A stretch of DNA of 64,000 bases. Source: G942493215 sp942493215 (GTDB lineage Bacteria; Bacillota_I; Bacilli_A; RF39; UBA660). Made by a program: the position numbers and the translations under genes. A model generated the notes under the pieces. It did not search any database and was not told the origin of the DNA. It saw only the letters and a list, made by a program, of their open reading frames with translations. The stretch lies in contig OW818670.1 of the NCBI GenBank assembly GCA_942493215.1, forward strand, positions 1,240,001 through 1,304,000, in the 5' to 3' direction. Positions 42,862 to 52,120 of this stretch are shown in pieces. Positions within the stretch are counted from its first letter, which is position 1. Every line of letters begins with the position of its first letter.

Positions 42862-45800
42862 ATGATTTATTGTAAGTTTAAAAAAAACATTTTGGCTTTT
42901 ACATTAGTTGAATTATTAGCTACTATTATTATTTTGGCTATAATTGCAGCTATTACTACACCAGCTGTTTTAAACCTAATTGAAAATAGTAAAAAAGATG
43001 CTTTTAGAATAAAAGCTATTGGTTTAGTTGATGCTGCAAGAGAATATGTTACTACAAGTGATGATAACAGCGCTATGAGCTTTGAAATTAAAGATGGTAA
43101 TTTTATTGGCCGAGGACTCAAAGTAAATGGCACCTTACCTAATAATGGCATAATTGAGGTTAATGATCAATTTGAGACAGCTATTGCTGTAACTGAAGGT
43201 AAATGGTGTGCCAAAAAAGGTTTTGGTGATGATAAAGTATCAGTTGTTGAAGATTATGTTGTATGTAATCTTATTCCCGAAACTCCTGTCACATGTTTTA
43301 ATTTCAATGATGCAACTGGTATGATAATGGATTACTATGATTATGAGAATAATGATGAAAATAATCCAGTTTGTCCAACTGATGTAATAATTCCTTCAAA
43401 GATTAATGAGACTCCTGTTACATCAATTGCTGCTGGGGCTTTTATTGGTGAACCAAATGACGGACAATATTGCTATACATATGATCCCGAAACTGATGAA
43501 TATGGGGAAGAAATAGATGTTGGATTAGACTATATTCATACCCCAACTGACGGTTATTATGATTGTTATGTTAATTTTGCATATGAGTCTCCAGGACCAT
43601 TAACTAGTTTGGTTATTCCCCATAGTGTTACCGCAATGGGTGTTAATGCTTTTTCATACAATCAATTGTCTGATGTTGCTATTGGTGATGGGCTTACTTA
43701 TATTAATAGTTATACTTTCGATGATAATCAGATAACCAATTTAGTAATTGGAAAAAATGTTGAAAATATTGGTTCAGGAGCATTTTCTTGGAATCAATTA
43801 TCAAACATAACTTTACCTGATAAGACAAAAGCAATTGGTGAAGGGGCTTTTGGTGGTAATCAGCTAATGAATATAACTTTTCCTAATAGTATTGTAAGTA
43901 TAGGTCCATTTGCTTTTTCAGAAAATCAGTTGCAAAGTATTAATATTCCTAGTACTATTACTTCTATAGATATGGGTGTCTTCTCATATAATCAAATTAC
44001 TAGTTTGACTATACCAGATACAGTGACAAGTATTAATACTTATGCTTTTGGTAATAATATGATTTTTGATTTAACGTTAAGTAATAATGTTCAAATGATT
44101 GGTGCTGAAGCCTTTAAAGAAAATGAGCTAACAAGTGTAATTATTCCGAACACTGTAACCGAAATAGGACCATCAGCTTTTCAATCTAATTATATAACTG
44201 ATCTAATCATTGGTTCTAATGTTGAAATAATAGGGGAATCAGCTTTTTCTCTAAATGAATTGACCGGTGTAACTATTCCCGATAGTGTAACCGAAATGGG
44301 AAATTCAGCCTTCTTTAACAATGCTATGACAACATTAACTATTGGTAGTGGTATCACAAGCATTGGCGAAAGTACCTTTGCTTATAACAGTTTAACCAAT
44401 GTAACTCTTGGTAGTAATGTTACATCGATTGGACAATATGCTTTCCAATATAATCAATTAGAAGAGTTAGTAATTCCAAATAGTGTTACAAGTATTGGTA
44501 AATACTCTTTTGTTAATAATCCACTTACCGATGTAACTATTGGTAGTGGGGTTATATTGATAGATGAGTATGCCTTTGAAGGTGATGACATAACAAGTAT
44601 AACCATTCCTAACAATGTTACAACAATTGGTCAATATGCTTTTAATGAAAATGAATTAACTAGTGTTATTATTGGCAATGGTGTTACGATGATTGGAAGA
44701 TCGGCTTTTTCGAACAATAGTATTTCAACTTTAACTCTTGGTAGTAGTGTTTCTTCAATCGGAGATTTTGCTTTTGAGCATAATCAAATATTGAGTCTTA
44801 CTATTCCAAGTACGGTTGTAACAATTGGTGGTGGAGCATTTAATGATAATCAATTAGCACCAGGTGAAGCCTTCATATATGCCCGAAATTCAAATGGCAT
44901 TGATGATACTAAAATTGTTAGTTATGGTGGCATTCTTAGAAGTGGTATTGTCATTCCGGGTACAATTACCAATATTGGTGATTATGCTTTTGAAGAAAAT
45001 AATATAACTAGTATAACAATTCCAAGTGGTGTTACAACGATTGGACAAGAAGGCTTTGAAAGTAATAATATAACTAGTATAACGATTCCATCCAGTCTTA
45101 CAAATATTGGGATAGCTGCCTTTATGAATAATCAATTAACAAGTATAACTATCCCAAACAATGTAACCGTTATTGACGACTATGCTTTTTACAATAATCA
45201 GCTTACTAGTACAACTCTTTCAAGTAGCATTTCCAGAATTCATTATGCTTCATTCTATAAAAATAGTTTGACTAGTATTGCTATTCCAAGTGGTGTTAGC
45301 TACATTGAAGATTATGCATTTACATGGAATCAGCTTACTAGTGTAACTTTACCAAATACTGTAACAAATATTAATTTAGGAGCCTTTGCCCAAAATAAAA
45401 TTACAAATATAACGATTCCAAGTAGTGTTACTACTATTGGTGATAGTGCCTTTGCGTATAATACTTGGGGTACAGCAACAATAAATTATAATAGTACTAA
45501 TCCCGCAAATCGATTTAGTATTAGATTATCAATAATAGGATGGGGTAGTGCAGCAATTAGATATCATAATGAAAATTGGCAATCTGTATGTTTTGTCTTC
45601 AATAGTAGCACTCATGCTATAACGGATTATTATAATTATGAACAAAATGCAAGTAATACTGTTGCTTGTCCTAAAAGTTTTGAAATACCAAGTACAATAA
45701 ATAGTGTAACAGTAACCAGTATAGGAAATCAGGCTTTTTATGATAATCAAGTAACTAGTGTCACGATTCCAAGTGGAGTCACAAGTATTGGAGATTATGC

Positions 45801-46827
45801 ATTTAGTAAAAATCAACTAACAAGTATTACCATTCCAAGTGGAGTTACAAGTCTTGGAAGCTATGCATTTTTTATTAATCAGTTAACTAATGTAACCATT
45901 CCTACAACAGTAAACAGTATAGGAGATGGGGCTTTCAATAGTAACTTGCTTCCTGATGATCAGGCTTTTATATATAGGAGAAATTCTGATGGAACAATAA
46001 ATAACACCCTTTTAGTTAGTTATGGCGGTGCGAAAAAAGCCGATGTGATTATTCCATCAAATGTCACGAATATTTGGTCTAATGCCTTTTACAATAACCA
46101 ACTGACAAGTGTAACCATTCCTTTAACGGTAACCAGTATAGGAGCAGGGGCCTTCAATAATAACCTTCTTCCAGATGATCAGGCATTCATATATGCTAGA
46201 AATCCTGATGGAACAATAAATAACACCCTTTTAGTTAGTTATGGTGGTGCGAAAAAAGCCGATGTGATTATTCCGGCAACTGTTATCAACATCGGTAACA
46301 ATGCTTTAAAAGACAATCAACTAACTAGTGTCACGATTCCAAGTAGTGTCACGATTGTTGGAAACAACGCTTTTGATCGTAATCAATTGACAAGTGTAAA
46401 TATACCTAGTAGTGTCACAAGTATTGGGAGCTATGCTTTTTATGGTAATCAACTAACTAGTGTCACGATTCCAAATAGTGTCACAAGTATTGGGAGCTTT
46501 GCTTTTTATCTAAATCAGCTAACGAGCGTAACCCTTTCAAATAGTTTAACAAGTATTGGAGATTATGTTTTTTATTTTAATAGAATAGCTAGTGTCACAA
46601 TTCCAAGTAGTGTTACAAGTATTGGAAGCTATGCTTTTTATTGGAATCAACTAACTAGTGTCACGATTCCAAGTAGTGTTGCAACTATTGGAGATTCAGC
46701 TTTTTCAAGTAACTCTTGGGGAACAGTAACTATCAGGTATAATACAACAAATATCAGAACTCGTTTTGATAGTCGGAAAACCGTTATTGGATGGAGTAGT
46801 GCCACAATGTCATATATTAGTGACTAA
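42862..46827 (+). CDS. Giant pseudopilin-type protein with LRR_5 (BspA-like) repeats
   Basis: This 1321-residue protein begins with a class III (prepilin) signal: a basic KFKKN, then LAFTLVELLATIIILAIIAA, with the Glu5 of mature pilins and Ala instead of Gly before the cleavage point. After a pseudopilin-like neck (about 40-130) come two leucine-rich blocks of the LRR_5/BspA type, built on the pattern V-T-x-I-G-x-x-A-F-x-x-N-Q-L. I count 28 copies in the first block and 13 in the second. Each block is introduced by a similar two-Cys cap (CFNFNDATG...VCP and CFVFNSSTH...ACP) and closed by TIGDSAF-x2-N-x-WGT. BspA repeats mediate adhesion in other bacteria. There is no LPXTG or second membrane anchor. 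No pilus assembly genes lie nearby. The ribosome binding site is AGGAGTGAG. Confidence 0.9.
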   Translation: MIYCKFKKNILAFTLVELLATIIILAIIAAITTPAVLNLIENSKKDAFRIKAIGLVDAAREYVTTSDDNSAMSFEIKDGNFIGRGLKVNGTLPNNGIIEVNDQFETAIAVTEGKWCAKKGFGDDKVSVVEDYVVCNLIPETPVTCFNFNDATGMIMDYYDYENNDENNPVCPTDVIIPSKINETPVTSIAAGAFIGEPNDGQYCYTYDPETDEYGEEIDVGLDYIHTPTDGYYDCYVNFAYESPGPLTSLVIPHSVTAMGVNAFSYNQLSDVAIGDGLTYINSYTFDDNQITNLVIGKNVENIGSGAFSWNQLSNITLPDKTKAIGEGAFGGNQLMNITFPNSIVSIGPFAFSENQLQSINIPSTITSIDMGVFSYNQITSLTIPDTVTSINTYAFGNNMIFDLTLSNNVQMIGAEAFKENELTSVIIPNTVTEIGPSAFQSNYITDLIIGSNVEIIGESAFSLNELTGVTIPDSVTEMGNSAFFNNAMTTLTIGSGITSIGESTFAYNSLTNVTLGSNVTSIGQYAFQYNQLEELVIPNSVTSIGKYSFVNNPLTDVTIGSGVILIDEYAFEGDDITSITIPNNVTTIGQYAFNENELTSVIIGNGVTMIGRSAFSNNSISTLTLGSSVSSIGDFAFEHNQILSLTIPSTVVTIGGGAFNDNQLAPGEAFIYARNSNGIDDTKIVSYGGILRSGIVIPGTITNIGDYAFEENNITSITIPSGVTTIGQEGFESNNITSITIPSSLTNIGIAAFMNNQLTSITIPNNVTVIDDYAFYNNQLTSTTLSSSISRIHYASFYKNSLTSIAIPSGVSYIEDYAFTWNQLTSVTLPNTVTNINLGAFAQNKITNITIPSSVTTIGDSAFAYNTWGTATINYNSTNPANRFSIRLSIIGWGSAAIRYHNENWQSVCFVFNSSTHAITDYYNYEQNASNTVACPKSFEIPSTINSVTVTSIGNQAFYDNQVTSVTIPSGVTSIGDYAFSKNQLTSITIPSGVTSLGSYAFFINQLTNVTIPTTVNSIGDGAFNSNLLPDDQAFIYRRNSDGTINNTLLVSYGGAKKADVIIPSNVTNIWSNAFYNNQLTSVTIPLTVTSIGAGAFNNNLLPDDQAFIYARNPDGTINNTLLVSYGGAKKADVIIPATVINIGNNALKDNQLTSVTIPSSVTIVGNNAFDRNQLTSVNIPSSVTSIGSYAFYGNQLTSVTIPNSVTSIGSFAFYLNQLTSVTLSNSLTSIGDYVFYFNRIASVTIPSSVTSIGSYAFYWNQLTSVTIPSSVATIGDSAFSSNSWGTVTIRYNTTNIRTRFDSRKTVIGWSSATMSYISD
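45906..46273 (+). repeat. Tandem 219-bp duplication inside the LRR gene
   Basis: The segment 45906-46054 recurs at 46125-46273 with an offset of exactly 219 bases (73 codons). It includes a long near-identical stretch (GGAACAATAAATAACACCCT and onward to GATGTGATTATTCC) encoding DGTINNTLLVSYGGAKKADV in both copies. The frame is preserved, so copy number could vary by recombination without breaking the protein. Confidence 0.85.
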
Positions 46828-46850
46828 CAGATTAGCAATAATCTGTTTTT
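46826..46850 (+). terminator. Intrinsic terminator of the LRR gene
   Basis: Stem AACAGATTA (46826-46834) with TAATCTGTT (46839-46847), loop GCAA, T-run. It overlaps the stop codon. Confidence 0.88.
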
Positions 46851-46926
46851 CTTCGGCAAATTTTTGCCAATTCTCCATTATTCTTTCACAATTAAAAAAT
46901 ATAATGATAGAGAAATGGAGGAAATA

Positions 46927-48381
46927 ATGTATATATTAAAAAATGCTCTTGTGTCAATTAGACGAAATAAAGGGCGCAATATTCTGATTGGTATAATTGT
47001 TTTAATTATTGCTTGTGCCAGTGCAATAACCTTATCAATTCGTAATGCCGCTAGTACTTTAGTAGCCTCTTACGATAGTAAATATGATATTACAGGTAGT
47101 ATTGGTGTTAATCGTGAAAATCTAATGCAAGATTTTAAACCTGGTGAAGACGATATGGAAAGCCGTAAAGATATTTTTGCTAGTATTCCATCGCTTACCG
47201 TAGCAGATATTGATAATTATGGAAAAAGTGATTATGTTAAATCGTATTATTATACCTATAATTTATCAATGAATGCTTCTAATATTACCAAAGCAACATC
47301 AGAAACAAGTACTACAGGAGGTATGCAATTTGGTCAACGTGAGGGTAATACGACTATAAATCGTGGTGATTTTACAATTGAAGGTTATAGTTCTTATGAT
47401 GCCATGGTTGATTTTATTAATGGAAAGTACACCATTAGCCAAGGTGAAGTAAGTAACGATTTTACCAGTAGTAATTGTGTTATTAGTGATGAGTTAGCGA
47501 CCATAAACGGTTTAAAAGTTAATGATAAAATAACTTTAGTTGATCCTAATAATACTACTTCTACATATGAATTAACTATCACAGGTATATATAAAGAGAA
47601 TGATAGTTCTGAATCATCAACATCTACTGATACAAGAATGAATATGTTTAGTAATTCAGCTAATACCATTATTACTAATAGTAAAACAGTAGAAAATATG
47701 CTTACTAATGATAGTACATTAAAAGCTAATCTAAATCCAACATTCATTTTAACTAGTAAAGATGTAATTGACAAGTATAAAGCTGAATTAACAACTAAAG
47801 GCTTAAATGAAAATTATACTCTAACAACTAATCTTGATACAATTGAAAGTGGTACACAAACAATAAAAAATGTTTCAACATTTGCTATGACATTCTTAAT
47901 TATTGTCTTAGTTATTGGTAGTATTGTCTTATTTGTTATTAATATGATCAATGTTCGTGAAAGAAAGTATGAAATAGGTGTATTAAGAACAATAGGTATG
48001 AAAAAATCACTTGTCATTACGCAATTCGCAACCGAATTGTTAATAATATCAGTTGTGGGATTAATAATTGGTTGTGGGATTGGATCATTAATTAGTGTAC
48101 CTACGGCTAATCATTTATTACAACAAGAAGTTACGCAAGCTAAAGAAGAAAAAACAAGTATTGGTAACAATTTTGGACGTCAAGGTGGATTCAATATGGG
48201 TAATTTCCGGATGGGAGTTGCTAATATCGATTACGTTAGTACCATAAATGCTGTTGTTGATTATAAAGTATTAATGCAGTTGTTAGGAATTGGTCTATTG
48301 TTAACGATATTTAGTAGTATGGCTGCAACTATTGCAATTTCAAGATTCTCACCCCTTGCTATATTACGAGAAAGGTCGTGA
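46927..48381 (+). CDS. MacB/FtsX-type ABC transporter permease
   Basis: This 484-residue protein has the MacB topology: helix 1 near residues 19-38 (ILIGIIVLIIACASAITLSI), a large extracytoplasmic domain (about 45-330) and three C-terminal helices (about 345-370, 395-420 and 450-472) with the FtsX-like motif ERKYEIGVLRTIGMKKSLV. Members export or mechanically transmit signals to surface substrates such as peptides or lipoproteins. The frame is open from 46864, but GGAGG is placed for the ATG at 46927. The partner ATPase follows four bases after the stop. Confidence 0.9.
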   Translation: MYILKNALVSIRRNKGRNILIGIIVLIIACASAITLSIRNAASTLVASYDSKYDITGSIGVNRENLMQDFKPGEDDMESRKDIFASIPSLTVADIDNYGKSDYVKSYYYTYNLSMNASNITKATSETSTTGGMQFGQREGNTTINRGDFTIEGYSSYDAMVDFINGKYTISQGEVSNDFTSSNCVISDELATINGLKVNDKITLVDPNNTTSTYELTITGIYKENDSSESSTSTDTRMNMFSNSANTIITNSKTVENMLTNDSTLKANLNPTFILTSKDVIDKYKAELTTKGLNENYTLTTNLDTIESGTQTIKNVSTFAMTFLIIVLVIGSIVLFVINMINVRERKYEIGVLRTIGMKKSLVITQFATELLIISVVGLIIGCGIGSLISVPTANHLLQQEVTQAKEEKTSIGNNFGRQGGFNMGNFRMGVANIDYVSTINAVVDYKVLMQLLGIGLLLTIFSSMAATIAISRFSPLAILRERS

Positions 48382-48385
48382 TTAA

Positions 48386-49039
48386 ATGAGTATATTAGAT
48401 TTAGATAAGGTATCATATAAATATAAAGATGGTACCGAATTTGTTTTAAAAGATATATCATATTCGTTTGAATTAGGTAAAACATATGCCATAAAAGGAA
48501 AAAGTGGTAGTGGTAAGACAACACTCTTATCATTAATTGCTGGTCTTGAAAAATGTGAAATAGGTAATATTTATTATGATGGTAAAGATATAAATAAGAT
48601 GAATCTTGATCATTATCGTAGTAAACATATTGGTATTGTTTTTCAATCATTTAATTTATTACCTCATTTAACAGCTATTGAAAATATCATTTTATCAATG
48701 GATATTAGTAAATTAGCGGTTAAAGATAAACGATCTAAAGCTATTGAGTTATTAAAAAGTGTTGGTTTATCGGAAGAGCAAGGTGATCGAAGAGTTCTAA
48801 AATTGTCCGGTGGCGAACAACAACGGGTTGCTGTAGCAAGAAGTTTATCATACAATCCTAAAATAATTTTAGCTGATGAACCAACAGGTAATCTTGATGC
48901 GGATACAGAAAATGACATTATTAATATTTTTAAAAATTTAGCTAGTGAACAAAATAAATGTATTATTATTGTTACACACTCTAAAAATATAGCTGATAAA
49001 GTTGATGAAGTATATGAACTAAAACATAAATCATCATAA
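48386..49039 (+). CDS. ABC transporter ATP-binding protein (MacB/LolD-type)
   Basis: This 217-residue ATPase has Walker A GKSGSGKTT, signature LSGGEQQRVA, Walker B IILADEPTGNLD and switch His in IIVTHSKNIA. The ADEPTGNLD form is typical of the MacB/LolD/FtsE branch. It pairs with the permease encoded just upstream. A terminator follows the gene. Confidence 0.93.
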   Translation: MSILDLDKVSYKYKDGTEFVLKDISYSFELGKTYAIKGKSGSGKTTLLSLIAGLEKCEIGNIYYDGKDINKMNLDHYRSKHIGIVFQSFNLLPHLTAIENIILSMDISKLAVKDKRSKAIELLKSVGLSEEQGDRRVLKLSGGEQQRVAVARSLSYNPKIILADEPTGNLDADTENDIINIFKNLASEQNKCIIIVTHSKNIADKVDEVYELKHKSS

Positions 49040-49067
49040 GTTTTTACGAAATTTTACATATATAATT

Positions 49068-49094
49068 AAAGATAAACGAATGTTTATCTTTTTT
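49068..49094 (+). terminator. Intrinsic terminator
   Basis: Stem AAAGATAAAC (49068-49077) with GTTTATCTTT (49082-49091), loop GAAT, T-run. Confidence 0.85.
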
Positions 49095-49124
49095 ATGGTA
49101 TAATCTATTTTAGGAGGAATTGTA

Positions 49125-50153
49125 ATGAAAAAAGTTTTAATAATTTTAATGTTATCATTTATTCTTCTAATAACAGGATGTACTACTGAAAAATTAAATG
49201 ATAACAATAGTAATAAAAAAGATGATGTTAAGGTTAATGCTGAACCTAAAGTTGTTGAAAAATTAAAGATTGTTGATATCAATTCTAATACTCGTCCTAT
49301 TGCTGTAATGATTAATAATCATAAAGCTGCTCAGCCTAATCATGCGGGATTACAAGATGCCTACCTTGTTTATGAAATAATTGTTGAAGGTGGTATTACG
49401 AGAATGATGGCCGTATATAAAGATCAAACGACGGAAAAAATTGGTTCTGTTCGCAGTGCTCGTCATTATTTTATTGATTATGCTTTAGAAAATGATGCAA
49501 TATATGTCCATTTTGGTGGTAGTGAACCGGCATATAACAATATTAAAAGTTTAAATATTGAAGATATAGATGGTATGTATGATGGTGGTTTCTGGCGTGA
49601 TAAGACATTAAATGTTGCTAGTGAACATACCGCATTTACGAATATAACTAATATTATTAAAGAGGAAAATAAACAAAAGTATCGAATGACTAGTACTAAA
49701 AAATTATTATTTAATTATAGTGTTAAATCCATTGATTTAAGTACTAAAACAGGTGCACTAGTGGCAAGTAATGTTGTAATACCATATTCTACTTATACTA
49801 CAACTAAATATACTTATGATGCTACTAATAAGGTCTATTTACGTTATATTAATGATGTAGCACATACTGATGGTATTACTAAAAAACAATATACAACCAA
49901 AAACATTATTATTGTTAAAGTGAAAAATGCTAATATTCCTAATGATAGTAAAGGTTTACAAGAATTAGATAATGTTGGTAATGGTACAGGATATTATATT
50001 TCTAATGGCTATGCTGTACCAATTACTTGGTCTAAAGAAAGTCATAGTAGTCAAACTGTTTATCATTATACAGATGGTACCGAAGTTACTTTAAATGATG
50101 GTAATACATTCATACAAATACAACCAATTGATAAAGCAACTGCTATTAACTAA
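49125..50153 (+). CDS. YerB-like DUF3048 lipoprotein
   Basis: This 342-residue lipoprotein has lipobox LITGC (Cys19), an Asn/Lys linker, then the DUF3048 core: RPIAVMINNHKAAQPNHAGL, AYLVYEIIVEGGITRMMAV, KIGSVRSARHYFIDYA and VHFGGSEPAYNNIK, and a C-terminal DUF3048_C region. Function is not established; YerB of B. subtilis is the named relative. An extended -10 (TGGTATAAT) sits at 49096-49104 and AGGAGG before the ATG. Confidence 0.9.
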   Translation: MKKVLIILMLSFILLITGCTTEKLNDNNSNKKDDVKVNAEPKVVEKLKIVDINSNTRPIAVMINNHKAAQPNHAGLQDAYLVYEIIVEGGITRMMAVYKDQTTEKIGSVRSARHYFIDYALENDAIYVHFGGSEPAYNNIKSLNIEDIDGMYDGGFWRDKTLNVASEHTAFTNITNIIKEENKQKYRMTSTKKLLFNYSVKSIDLSTKTGALVASNVVIPYSTYTTTKYTYDATNKVYLRYINDVAHTDGITKKQYTTKNIIIVKVKNANIPNDSKGLQELDNVGNGTGYYISNGYAVPITWSKESHSSQTVYHYTDGTEVTLNDGNTFIQIQPIDKATAIN

Positions 50154-50174
50154 TACCCATTATGGGTATTTTTT
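50152..50174 (+). terminator. Intrinsic terminator
   Basis: Stem AATACCCA (50152-50159) with TGGGTATT (50163-50170), loop TTA, T-run. It overlaps the stop of the DUF3048 gene. Confidence 0.85.
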
Positions 50175-50228
50175 AGTCTTTATGGTTATAATAATAATGT
50201 AGTTTGTATGCACAAGGGAGATGTTTAA

Positions 50229-51224
50229 ATGTCTTTTAAAAAATTTAAAAAAACATTAACCATCCTTCTTCTAGCTATTTTTATTATGCCATTATCCGTA
50301 GGAGCTTATTCTGATTATATTATGGTTGGTGGCGAAAATATTGGCATTGAATTAAATGCTAAAGGCATTATGATAGTAGGTACATATGAAGTAAATAATA
50401 CTTATCCTGCTCTTAATGCTGGATTAAAAGTAGGTGATTTAATTGTTGCTATTAATAACATTAAAGTTGATAACATCAATGATTTAGTTGGCAAAATAAA
50501 TACAACCGCTAAAGATAATAGTGTAACAATTAGTTATCTACGAAATAATATTAAATATACTACAACACTACAACTTTATAAAGAAAATAATGTCTATAAA
50601 ACAGGATTATATGTTAAAGATAGTATTATCGGTATTGGTACTTTAAGTTATATTGATCCTAATACCAAAAAATTTGGAGCTTTGGGCCATGAAATAGTTG
50701 AAAAAAGTACAGGACAGATTCTGAATATTAAAACAGGAACTATTTTTGAATCGTTCGTTACTGGTATTGAAAAGAGTACAAATGGTAATCCTGGTGGCAA
50801 AAATGCCCATTTTAATTATGACAGTGTAATTGGTCGTGTCATCGAAAATACCACATCAGGTATATTCGGCGATTTAAGTATGGCCGTTCCTAATAAAAAG
50901 CTTTATAAAGTAGCCCAACCTGACGAAATAAAAATAGGAGCAGCTCTTATTCATACCGTATTAGATGGTGATACTATTAATACTTATCCCATAAATATTA
51001 TAAAGATTACTAAAAATAACTCCCAGAAAAGCAAGAATATTTTATTTGAGATTACTGATAAAAATCTTTTAGCAAAAACGGGTGGTATTATTCAAGGAAT
51101 GAGTGGATCACCAATAACCCAAGGTGAATATATAATTGGAGCTGTAACCCATGTTGTAGTCGAAAACCCTATTCGTGGTTATGGAATATTTATAACAAAT
51201 ATGTTGGAAGAAGCAGAAAATTAA
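50229..51224 (+). CDS. spoIVB: SpoIVB-type S55 serine protease with PDZ domain
   Basis: This 331-residue exported protein has an N-terminal signal or anchor (about 1-26), a PDZ domain (about 40-115; ALNAGLKVGDLIVAINN) and the S55 protease domain with the catalytic His in FGALGHEIV and catalytic Ser in IIQGMSGSPI. In B. subtilis SpoIVB is made in the forespore and triggers sigma K activation across the intermembrane space. It is somewhat shorter than the B. subtilis protein. Its presence supports sporulation. AAGGGAG precedes the ATG. Confidence 0.92.
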   Translation: MSFKKFKKTLTILLLAIFIMPLSVGAYSDYIMVGGENIGIELNAKGIMIVGTYEVNNTYPALNAGLKVGDLIVAINNIKVDNINDLVGKINTTAKDNSVTISYLRNNIKYTTTLQLYKENNVYKTGLYVKDSIIGIGTLSYIDPNTKKFGALGHEIVEKSTGQILNIKTGTIFESFVTGIEKSTNGNPGGKNAHFNYDSVIGRVIENTTSGIFGDLSMAVPNKKLYKVAQPDEIKIGAALIHTVLDGDTINTYPINIIKITKNNSQKSKNILFEITDKNLLAKTGGIIQGMSGSPITQGEYIIGAVTHVVVENPIRGYGIFITNMLEEAEN

Positions 51225-51247
51225 GAGGCTATAAGCCTCTTTTTTAT
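51224..51247 (+). terminator. Terminator of spoIVB
   Basis: Stem AAGAGGCT (51224-51231) with AGCCTCTT (51235-51242), loop ATA, T-run. It begins at the stop codon. Confidence 0.88.
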
Positions 51248-51278
51248 TTAAATCCTTTTTAAAGTTAATTTAATATCT

Positions 51279-51307
51279 TGCATTCTTAATAAAAATATGA
51301 TATACTT
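51279..51307 (+). promoter_or_regulatory. Promoter of the lipoprotein gene
   Basis: TTGCAT (51279-51284), 17 bases, TATACT (51302-51307) preceded by TGA (extended -10). Confidence 0.65.
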
Positions 51308-51341
51308 TCTAAAGATATAAGTAATGGGAGGTAAATTGTAT

Positions 51342-52046
51342 ATGAAAAAATATTTTATTGGATGTTTATTGGCAGTATTATTATTAACAGGATGTGCTAG
51401 TAGTGAAATGACTAAAAGTTATGACAAAATGCAAGTAGGTAAGGAAATTGATAGTTATCAACTAGATTTACGTATTTATGGAGTCTACAATAATAAAAGT
51501 ATTAGTGAAATAGTACGAGTTGATAATTATAAAGGTACACAATTTAAAGTTGATTATATTAGTCTAAATGATCAAAAGAATACTACTCCAACTACAGAAG
51601 AAAATGGTATTATGAAAGATAATGCTTTATACATTATTGATAAAGTTATGTATCGTCAAAATACAAGTGGTAAATATGCTAAAACAACAGAAAAATCATT
51701 ATATACTGATCCAACTTTATATTTAAATGGTCTTAAGAGTGTAAAAACTAATAAATATGATCGTGATGAAACTATTGTCGATAAAGTTTATAAAGTATAT
51801 AAAATATCAGTTTCAACCAACACAATGAAGAGTATTTTAGATAATAGTGCTATATCTGATGTTAAATTAACTAAAGATGTAACTGGTGAAGTATGGATTG
51901 ATGCTAATGGATATGTATATAAATTAATCTATAATGTTAACACTGGTATGGAAGATAGTTCTAAAGCTTTAACTGTTAATGCAAGTTATTTTAGAGTTAA
52001 TAATGTTTCAGAAATTAAAAGAATGATAATTACACAAGAAAGCTAA
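51342..52046 (+). CDS. Hypothetical lipoprotein
   Basis: This is a 234-residue lipoprotein with lipobox LLLTGC (Cys18). The mature part is beta-rich with repeated K/T/D patterns (SYQLDLRIYGVYNN, GTQFKVDYISL, DVTGEVWIDANGYVYKLIYN). The layout suggests a LppX/LolA-like or DUF6612-like half-barrel, but I cannot assign it firmly. The frame is open from 51324, but GGGAGG is placed for the ATG at 51342. It stands alone between a promoter and a terminator. Confidence 0.75.
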   Translation: MKKYFIGCLLAVLLLTGCASSEMTKSYDKMQVGKEIDSYQLDLRIYGVYNNKSISEIVRVDNYKGTQFKVDYISLNDQKNTTPTTEENGIMKDNALYIIDKVMYRQNTSGKYAKTTEKSLYTDPTLYLNGLKSVKTNKYDRDETIVDKVYKVYKISVSTNTMKSILDNSAISDVKLTKDVTGEVWIDANGYVYKLIYNVNTGMEDSSKALTVNASYFRVNNVSEIKRMIITQES

Positions 52047-52060
52047 GCTTTCTTTTTTTT
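52036..52060 (+). terminator. Intrinsic terminator
   Basis: Stem AAGAAAGC (52036-52043) with GCTTTCTT (52047-52054), loop TAA, T-run. It spans the end of the lipoprotein gene. Confidence 0.85.
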
Positions 52061-52120
52061 GCTTAAAACTTTTCTTTTTTTAAAAATAAAAACATGCTAT
52101 AATAAAGTAGGTGATACGGT

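Noticed and set aside
42862..46827. CRISPR-like array suggested by many regularly spaced short repeats
   Set aside because: The repeats are coding, vary in sequence, have a 69-base (23-codon) rhythm and translate into LRR_5 units. There are no unique spacers and no cas genes.
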